Shown piece by piece: positions 59,401 through 64,000 of a stretch of 64,000 bases of DNA (the stretch's first letter is position 1; every line of letters starts with the position of its first letter). This stretch comes from Nocardioides antri (GTDB taxonomy: Bacteria > Actinomycetota > Actinomycetes > Propionibacteriales > Nocardioidaceae): the NCBI RefSeq assembly GCF_008373765.1, contig NZ_VUJW01000011.1:62001-126000 (forward strand), written 5' to 3'. A program made the position numbers and the translations under genes. The notes beneath the pieces are model-generated. The model ran no database searches and was not told the origin of the DNA. It was given only the letters and a program-made list of their open reading frames with translations.

Positions 59401-59518
59401 CCGGTGCCTTCTTCGCGGCCGGCTTCTCCGCCGGCGTGGCGTCGCCGCTGCCCTCCGGCGCGGTGGCCTCGGCGGGTGTGGTCTCGGTGGTGGTCGTGTC
59501 GACCGGGGTGTCAGCCAT
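56462..59518 (-). CDS. rne: Ribonuclease E/G
   Basis: A 1018-residue RNA degradation and rRNA processing enzyme. N-terminal 310 residues are disordered, with Ala-Lys repeats (AAKKAPAKKAAAKK) and acidic stretches; then the S1 domain (SLIGNVYLGRVQNVLPSMEAAFVD), the DNase-I-like catalytic part (VVDVNTGKFTGSGG, IIVVDFIDM) and the zinc-link CDHC in ETCDHCQGRG. A long acidic tail ends KKKGGARKR. ATG 59518 has GGAGGAG 6 bases upstream. Confidence 0.95.
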   Translation of the reverse strand: MADTPVDTTTTETTPAEATAPEGSGDATPAEKPAAKKAPAKKAAAKKAPAKKAAAKKAPAKKAAAKKAAPKDAKPDVEPTADAPGDAAAGESDSAGPAVLFQTPEVTPPKKKAQPRKKAAAPKADQAEDEKSDQTEKTEKADSADSTDDKPDQAKRRSTGRSSSGTGGKPGNKSGAKDDQTEDDRAKGDTSEEATAEPTEADEAVDEATEGAEDGEGGTSQAARRRRRRGGRRRRKPSGQGGGANGDDDESDDEAEDTEDKTAGDAADSAETTDATDAEEDGGEQSEGGSSSSSRRRRRRRREGESGNGSDEPNTVTRVRKQRSPEDEITAVAGSTRLEAKKQRRREGREAGRRRAPIVSEAEFLARRESVERVMVVRQRKDLTQIAVLEDKVLVEHYVARESQTSLIGNVYLGRVQNVLPSMEAAFVDIGKGRNAVLYAGEVNWSALGHKEGAPRKIESVLQSGQTVLVQVTKDPIGHKGARLTSQVSLAGRFLVYVPDGTTSGISRKLPDTERGRLKALLKEIVPETAGVIVRTAAEGASEDELTRDVERLKARWEDIEKKIAKGNAPQLLYGEPDLTLKVVRDLFTEDFAKLVVQGEDAWETVHDYVEHMAPDLSDRLEHYRATGNGGADKPDVFAAYRIDEQIAKGLDRKVWLPSGGSLVIDRTEAMTVVDVNTGKFTGSGGNLEETVTKNNLEAAEEIVRQLRLRDIGGIIVVDFIDMVLESNRDLVLRRLVECLGRDRTRHQVAEVTSLGLVQMTRKRIGTGLLEAFSETCDHCQGRGVIVHDLPVEPRRGGGDDESRKGGRRRRGKGGQTEEPAAKAVPSPKDIAAMAKPPAPDAEEDTAEDVADEAAADVASDATPAVSSDVAAEDAVVEAVIEPIAEDTPAADAAATEEATDDVPEAPVTTVVTRTRRRAASRPAGPPATAAVPAEPVTVEPATDEAPVVPDAEQVEEQAEPQPAVDQQPPVVGDIGAPVANGAVEPNPVTVDPGVDAHTEEPHVEHVPIKKKGGARKR

Positions 59519-59914
59519 GCGCTGCTCCTCCACCCGCCCGCCTCGCGACGGCCGGGTGTGTCCATCGCCGCCCGGCCCGTTTCCGGGACCGACGGCGCAA
59601 GCCTTCAGTGGGACGACACCCTCCGCGGAGCGTCACTGGCGGCCGGGACCTGCCTGCCGCGGTCGCGTGGTCCGGGTTGCTGTCCCGGGCGCTGGATCCC
59701 TGTCACCGATCCGGCTACCTGCGTCGCGGTCTGGCGAGGCCTGACCTCCACCGTGCCGACCCCGTCTGCGTGCAGCGGGGACCGGCGAGAACGTCGTCGG
59801 ACCGGACCGTCGGGTTCCTCCTCCGAGGGTCACCGTCAGGGCCGATCTGTGGCGAGTATCGCACAGCGCGGGAGAACGGTCGGCATCGCGGAGCGCCGTC
59901 CGGCGGGTCCTGGC
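59519..59914. other. 396-base gap upstream of rne
   Basis: No credible gene. It is GC-rich with several short inverted repeats; GATACT on the minus strand at 59855-59860 is a possible -10, giving an rne leader of about 330 bases. Confidence 0.4.
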
Positions 59915-60628
59915 TCAGGCCAGGGGGTCCCCGACGGAGCCCGCGTCCTCGTCCAGCGGGCCCTGAGCGAGCCGCGTCAGCAGCGCGGTCGCGGGCGGCG
60001 TGAAGCCGGCGACCTCGGCGAGCCCGGAGAGCACGTCGTCGGGGCGTACGGCGGGCACGGTGTGCCGCAGCACGAGCGCCACTGCCGGCTCACCGGCTGC
60101 GTCGGTGACCTCGAGCGACACCACCGCGGCGCGGCAGTCGAAGGTGCGCAGGCCCTTCTTCGTCATCCGCTCCACCGGCACCGACTCGGTGGCGAGGAAG
60201 TTCGCGACCGCTCCGCTGACCTCGGCCGGGTCGGCCCCGCGGAGCTCGACCAGCCACGAGCTGGCCACGAGGAGGTCGGAGAGCGAGCCGCCCGGAGACT
60301 CCACGATCGCGGCGATGTCGAGCCCGTCGGGCAGCGCGTCGTCGAGCGCTCGTCGTACGTCCTCGGGGTCGCGGCGCTCGGCCAGGCCCAGCTCGAGGTA
60401 CTCCGCCTCGCTGGCGGCGCCGGTCGGCGATGCTCCGGCGTAGGAGATCCGCGGGTGCGGGTGGAAGCCCGAGGAGTAGGCCATCGGGATCTGCGCCCGG
60501 AAGACCGCCCGCTCGACGGCCCGGCTCACGTCGCGGTGGCTCGTGAACCGCAGGCGGCCGCGCTTGGCGTAGCGGATCCGCAGCCGCTGGACGGGCGGCG
60601 CCTGCTGCTCGGGCTGCTGACGACTCAC
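59915..60628 (-). CDS. TIGR03936 family (DUF2344) radical-SAM-associated protein
   Basis: A 237-residue protein: QRLRIRYAKRGRLRFTSHRDVSRAVERAV, IPMAYSSGFHPHPRISYA and EYLELGL are hallmarks of the family, which is normally encoded with, or fused to, a B12-binding radical SAM protein. Here that partner is not adjacent. The rne gene follows 396 bases downstream. Role unknown. Confidence 0.9.
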   Translation of the reverse strand: MSRQQPEQQAPPVQRLRIRYAKRGRLRFTSHRDVSRAVERAVFRAQIPMAYSSGFHPHPRISYAGASPTGAASEAEYLELGLAERRDPEDVRRALDDALPDGLDIAAIVESPGGSLSDLLVASSWLVELRGADPAEVSGAVANFLATESVPVERMTKKGLRTFDCRAAVVSLEVTDAAGEPAVALVLRHTVPAVRPDDVLSGLAEVAGFTPPATALLTRLAQGPLDEDAGSVGDPLA

Positions 60629-60644
60629 GGAGCGGAATCGTAGG

Positions 60645-61850
60645 TCAACCGAGCCGCGCGCCCTTCATCCGTGGAGAGGCGTAGACGGTGCCGATCCGCA
60701 CCCCGTCGAGCCAGGCGCTGAGCTGGTCGGCCTCGGCCTGGAGCGCCGCGGTGGCCTCGGCACCGACGTCGTCGCGCAGCACCAGGTGGACCACGGCATC
60801 GTCGTCCTGCACCCAGCAGCCGACGATACGCCCGTCCCACCAGGCGGTGGTGCCGGCGTTGCCGTTGGTGTCGAAGAGGTACGGCGTGTCGGCCGGGTCG
60901 AGGTAGAAGCGCCGCTCCTTCCAGCCCATCACCGTCGGGTCCAGGGTGGGCAGCAGGGCGGCCCACGGCTCCACCGGCCCCACCGGCTCGACGTCGTCGG
61001 GCAGCACCCAGCCGGTGCCGCCGCCTGGCCCTCCGGGGCCTGTCGAAGGGTCGAGCGTCACCTCGACCGCGCCGACGTCGGCCAGGGCGCGACGGACGAT
61101 GGTCTTGGTGGCCCCGAGCCACCACACGATGTCGGCCTCGGTGCCGGGGCCGAAGGTGGCGAGCCAGCGGCCCACCAGCTCGGCGTAGCCCTTGTCCTCC
61201 GGCCATGGACCGACCACCTCGTCCAGCCACAGGTCGCTGCGCACCCAGGTCGGCTTGTTGAGGCGCCAGTGACCGGCGTTGGGGCCGCGGACCACCCGGC
61301 CCTCGGCGCCGAGCAGGGTCATCACCCACGCGCCGATCGGGAAGTCGCCACCCCACTTCTTCTCCGGACCGCCGATCGAGAACCGTCCGTCGAGCGCAGG
61401 CACGAGGTCCCGCAGCTGGCGGGTCGTGCGCGGGACGCCGTCGGCCATCGCGGCGAGCACGTCGGCGGACGCCGCCGCAACCCACTGGTCCGGGTCGGCG
61501 GCGAGCCCGGCCTCGGCGACCCGCTTCGCGAGCTGCTTGCGCTGCTGAACGGCGACCCGGGCGGCAGCACTCCCCCACGCCGCCGGCAGCAGGTCGCGTG
61601 GGAGGACGAAGAGCGTGCGCCGCATCGCGAGCTGCTTCACGAGGGCGCGGTCGTCGTAGAGCGCGGCGTCGACGTCGGCCACCGTGACGCCCGGGACCCG
61701 CGCCCACAGCGCCAGGTGGACCGTCGCGGCCTCGGTCGCGTGGAGGACGGTCATCGCCCGGGTGGCGGTGACCACGTCGGGGTGACCGCGGGCGAGGCCG
61801 TGCCGTCGAGCGAGGCGAGCCCGCCGCTCGCGGTCGTCGATGTGGCGCAT
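60645..61850 (-). CDS. Winged-helix DNA-binding protein, AlkZ/YcaQ-like
   Basis: A 401-residue protein of the HTH_42 type (RRTLFVLPRDLLPAAWGSAA, GRWLATFGPGTEADIVWWLGATK, MGWKERRFYLDPADTPYLFD, GRIVGCWVQ). Studied relatives are DNA glycosylases that remove alkylated or cross-linked bases. A dispersed repeat adds residues DPSTG near position 270. It ends 16 bases before the TIGR03936 gene, suggesting cotranscription. Confidence 0.82.
   Translation of the reverse strand: MRHIDDRERRARLARRHGLARGHPDVVTATRAMTVLHATEAATVHLALWARVPGVTVADVDAALYDDRALVKQLAMRRTLFVLPRDLLPAAWGSAAARVAVQQRKQLAKRVAEAGLAADPDQWVAAASADVLAAMADGVPRTTRQLRDLVPALDGRFSIGGPEKKWGGDFPIGAWVMTLLGAEGRVVRGPNAGHWRLNKPTWVRSDLWLDEVVGPWPEDKGYAELVGRWLATFGPGTEADIVWWLGATKTIVRRALADVGAVEVTLDPSTGPGGPGGGTGWVLPDDVEPVGPVEPWAALLPTLDPTVMGWKERRFYLDPADTPYLFDTNGNAGTTAWWDGRIVGCWVQDDDAVVHLVLRDDVGAEATAALQAEADQLSAWLDGVRIGTVYASPRMKGARLG
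61038..61055. repeat. Dispersed element copy inside the AlkZ-like gene
   Basis: GCCTGTCGAAGGGTCGAG, a variant of the element at 17321, 31540 and 48530; encodes LDPSTG in frame. Confidence 0.5.
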
Positions 61851-61954
61851 GGCGCCATCGTCGCCGACGGTACCGACAGGGCCGACACGGCCGACAGACG
61901 CCGTAATGGAGGATCTCCCGCAGGAGAGTCGCCGGACGCCCTACGCTGCTGCCC

Positions 61955-62620
61955 GTGAGCACCCCTTACGGCAACGACCCCTACGGCCAGCAGCAGCCCC
62001 AGAACCCGTACGGCGGCGGTGGCGGCGGCTCGTCGTTCAACGCCCCGGGGTCCGGCGGCTTCGAGCAGCCCAAGACCGACGGCGTCTCCATCGCCGCGCT
62101 GGTGACCGGCCTGATCTGCTGCGCCCCGGTCAGCCTGATCCTCGGGTTCGTGGGGCTCGGCCGCACCAAGGGCGGGCAGCGCAAGGGCCGCGGCATGGCG
62201 ATCACGGGCATCATCCTCGGCCTGCTCGGGCTGCTCGTGTGGGTCGGTGTCGGCATCGCCGGCGTTGCGGGGGTCAACTTCCTCGACTCCATCGTCACGC
62301 CCGAGAACGCCGAGGTCGGCCAGTGCGTGAACGTCGACGAGGAGGGCGACGAGGTGTTCCTGCGCGAGGCCGAGTGCTCCGAGGAGCACGACGCCGAGAT
62401 CGTCGCGGTCGCCGAGGTGACCGACGAGAACATCGAGCAGGTCGAGTCGCTCATGGTCGGGTACTGCGCGGAGGCCATCAGCGAGGACGACCGCGCCAAG
62501 CTGACGGACTACCTCGGAGACCTGCAGGCCGTCACGGAGGACCCGAACGACGTCTCCGTCGGCGACCACCTGGTCTGCTACGTCGAGCCGGACGACAAGC
62601 TCGACGAGCCGATCCTCTGA
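61955..62620 (+). CDS. DUF4190 / septum-formation-like membrane protein, copy 1
   Basis: A 221-residue protein: a Gly/Tyr/Pro/Gln-rich cytoplasmic start (PYGQQQPQNPYGGGGGG), two helices of the DUF4190 type (ALVTGLICCAPVSLILGFVGL, GIILGLLGLLVWVGVGIAGVAG) and an outer acidic domain with GQCVNV and CSEEHDAEIV, the pattern of Septum_form proteins. Start GTG 61955. Confidence 0.8.
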   Translation: MSTPYGNDPYGQQQPQNPYGGGGGGSSFNAPGSGGFEQPKTDGVSIAALVTGLICCAPVSLILGFVGLGRTKGGQRKGRGMAITGIILGLLGLLVWVGVGIAGVAGVNFLDSIVTPENAEVGQCVNVDEEGDEVFLREAECSEEHDAEIVAVAEVTDENIEQVESLMVGYCAEAISEDDRAKLTDYLGDLQAVTEDPNDVSVGDHLVCYVEPDDKLDEPIL

Positions 62621-62627
62621 CCCGACC

Positions 62628-63305
62628 GTGAGCCACCCCTACGGCGGCGCGCCCGAGCCCGGCGAGCAGCCGCCGTACCAGCCCTACGGCTCCGCGCCCT
62701 ACGGCGGCAGTCCCTACTCCCCGCCGGGTGCCTCTGCCACTGGACATGGCACCGACGGCGTCTCGATCGCCGGCTTCGTGCTCAGCCTGCTCTGCTGCAC
62801 CAGCGTGGTCGGCCTCATCCTCGGCATCGTCGGGCTGAGCCGCACCAAGGACGGCGTCCGCAGCGGCCGGTGGGCGGCGGTGTCGGCCGTCGTGATCGGT
62901 GCCATCGGGACCCTCGTCTTCGCGGGCAGCATCGTCTCCTTCGTGTGGTTCGGGACCAGCACGGTGCTCATCGACAACGCCGACGTCGGCCAGTGCGTGG
63001 ACATCGACGAGGTCGGGGACGGACCCGACGCGACGATCTGGGACAAGGACTGCGACGAGCCCCACGACGCGGAGATCGTCGTCGCCGACAACCTCACCTC
63101 GAGCGAGGCCGATGTGTTCGACGCCGACGAGCCGGACCCGGTCTGCGCCGACAGCCTCGACGAGGACTACCGGAGCGCGCTCGACTCGGGCGACTACGAG
63201 CTCGGGGTCGTCGTCGAGTCGGACGACCCGGACCCCGGCGACCCGTTCGTCTGCTACCTGCAACGCACGGACGGCGCTGACCTCGACGAGTCGATCGCCG
63301 ACTGA
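62628..63305 (+). CDS. DUF4190 / septum-formation-like membrane protein, copy 2
   Basis: A 225-residue paralogue of the gene before it, 7 bases downstream: same Pro/Tyr-rich start, DUF4190 helices (GFVLSLLCCTSVVGLILGIVGL) and outer domain (VGQCVDIDEVGDG, CDEPHDAEIVVAD). Shared order and spacing show local duplication. Confidence 0.8.
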   Translation: MSHPYGGAPEPGEQPPYQPYGSAPYGGSPYSPPGASATGHGTDGVSIAGFVLSLLCCTSVVGLILGIVGLSRTKDGVRSGRWAAVSAVVIGAIGTLVFAGSIVSFVWFGTSTVLIDNADVGQCVDIDEVGDGPDATIWDKDCDEPHDAEIVVADNLTSSEADVFDADEPDPVCADSLDEDYRSALDSGDYELGVVVESDDPDPGDPFVCYLQRTDGADLDESIAD

Positions 63306-63325
63306 CGAGGGGCTGGGCGTGAAGG

Positions 63326-64000
63326 ATGAGTGACAAGCCGCCGGAGGGCCTGACCCCGCCCGGTCCCGGGATGGACCCCACGCCCGAGTCGTCGCAGGGG
63401 CGGGCGACGCCCAGGTCCGGCGGGATGTCGCTCGAGGACTGGCTGGCGACCCAGCAGGCCGTTGGTCGGCCGCCGACGACGACGCGGATGCCGGCGCCCG
63501 TCGAGCGGTTCAACGCGAGCACCTCGCGCAAGATGGCCGGTTGGGCGCTCACCCTCTCGCTGCTGTTCTGCATCCCGTTCGCGTTCCTCGTGGCGATCGG
63601 CCTCGCGATCGCCGTCCTCGTGCGCGCCGCCGACGGCGGCGACCACGGCAGGGGCAGGGCGATCGCCGCGCTGGTCATCTCGGGGCTGCTCGTGATCGCG
63701 AACATCGCCTACGTCGTGGTGGTCGTGGTCAACGGCGTCGACACGACGGAGCGCGACGAGGACGGTCGCGTCACGGAGGCCGGGACGGTCACGCTCGACA
63801 AGCTCCGGGTCGGGGACTGCTTCAACGAGCCCAGGCTCGACGACATCCCGACCGACGGCTCGGATGGCGAGGCGTCCGCAACCGTGACGGTCGTGCCGTG
63901 CGCCCAGGAGCACCAGGCCGAGGTCTACCACATCATCACGCTGGAGAGTGACGACTACCCGGGCCAGAAGGCGCTCGACCGCCGTTCGCTCGACTGCTAC
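63326..64000 (+). CDS. DUF4190 / septum-formation-like membrane protein, copy 3, 3' end cut
   Basis: From ATG 63326 the frame runs open to the window end (225 codons). Two helices (GWALTLSLLFCIPFAFLVAIG, AALVISGLLVIANIAYVVVVVV) and the outer motif VGDCFNEP with VPCAQEHQAEVYH, the clearest Septum_form match of the three. The N-terminal part lacks the Tyr-rich run of copies 1 and 2. It starts 20 bases after copy 2. Confidence 0.8.
   Translation, partial: MSDKPPEGLTPPGPGMDPTPESSQGRATPRSGGMSLEDWLATQQAVGRPPTTTRMPAPVERFNASTSRKMAGWALTLSLLFCIPFAFLVAIGLAIAVLVRAADGGDHGRGRAIAALVISGLLVIANIAYVVVVVVNGVDTTERDEDGRVTEAGTVTLDKLRVGDCFNEPRLDDIPTDGSDGEASATVTVVPCAQEHQAEVYHIITLESDDYPGQKALDRRSLDCY

Noticed and set aside
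54806-60643. A 1945-codon open frame on the plus strand
   Set aside because: It is antisense to rne and neighbouring genes and mirrors their codon bias; the recognised proteins on the other strand explain the region fully.
61860-61900. GGCCGACA-type repeats upstream of the DUF4190 genes as operators
   Set aside because: Units are irregular and no symmetric or spaced pattern typical of operators is present.

Overview
The window reads as a piece of a high-GC Gram-positive chromosome, most likely a Nocardioides-like actinobacterium (inferred from protein style, not from a search). GC content is very high, starts are often GTG, stop/start overlaps of the ATGA or GTGA type are frequent, several genes look leaderless, and the conserved core genes are of actinobacterial type. 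I see no rRNA or tRNA gene, no insertion sequence, prophage or CRISPR array.

Layout. Bases 1-5.7 kb: the end of a DUF58 locus, a DsbA-like oxidoreductase, a two-gene ABC exporter, a GNAT and a SnoaL-like gene. 5.7-9.3 kb (minus): the ilvBNC operon for branched-chain amino acids, preceded by a leader peptide ([14 protein letters not shown]) and a terminator hairpin, i.e. an attenuator. 9.4-22.1 kb: mixed accessory genes (VOC, CHAD, GNAT, PNPOx-like, a sigma factor with no usual start codon, ilvD, a BNR-repeat protein, a secreted serine protease, EamA transporter, hydrolase, sugar dehydrogenase lipoprotein). 22.1-28.2 kb (minus): a five-gene operon behind a cobalamin riboswitch. It encodes a complete ECF transporter (S, fused A-A', T) and two exported proteins that resemble the two halves of vertebrate transcobalamin/intrinsic factor: an alpha/alpha barrel and a membrane-anchored DUF4430 beta domain. 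This is the most interesting system in the window.

28.2-31.6 kb (minus): gatCAB for tRNA-dependent amidation. 31.6-40.5 kb: an amino acid permease, a SigE-family sigma factor with a membrane partner, an M16-like peptidase with membrane helices, a lipoprotein hydrolase, a YciI/ECF42-type sigma pair and an M15-like peptidase. 40.5-42.8 kb: a remnant of an HNH endonuclease and ligA. 42.9-46.1 kb: a TetR/MFS drug-export pair with a repeat-type operator, and a small membrane protein. 46.1-50.0 kb (minus): cysteine desulfurase, mnmA and a MetE-core protein, which fit a sulfur relay plus methionine module.

51.4-61.9 kb (minus): the conserved block rne-rplU-rpmA-obgE-proB, interrupted by a secreted cysteine-repeat protein and headed by a TIGR03936 protein and an AlkZ-like winged-helix protein. 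62-64 kb: three tandem DUF4190/septum-formation-like membrane proteins, the last cut by the window edge.

A short dispersed palindrome-like element (core TCGACAGGCTC or close variants) occurs at least four times, three of them inside reading frames (gatC, cysteine desulfurase, AlkZ-like gene), where it encodes extra residues.
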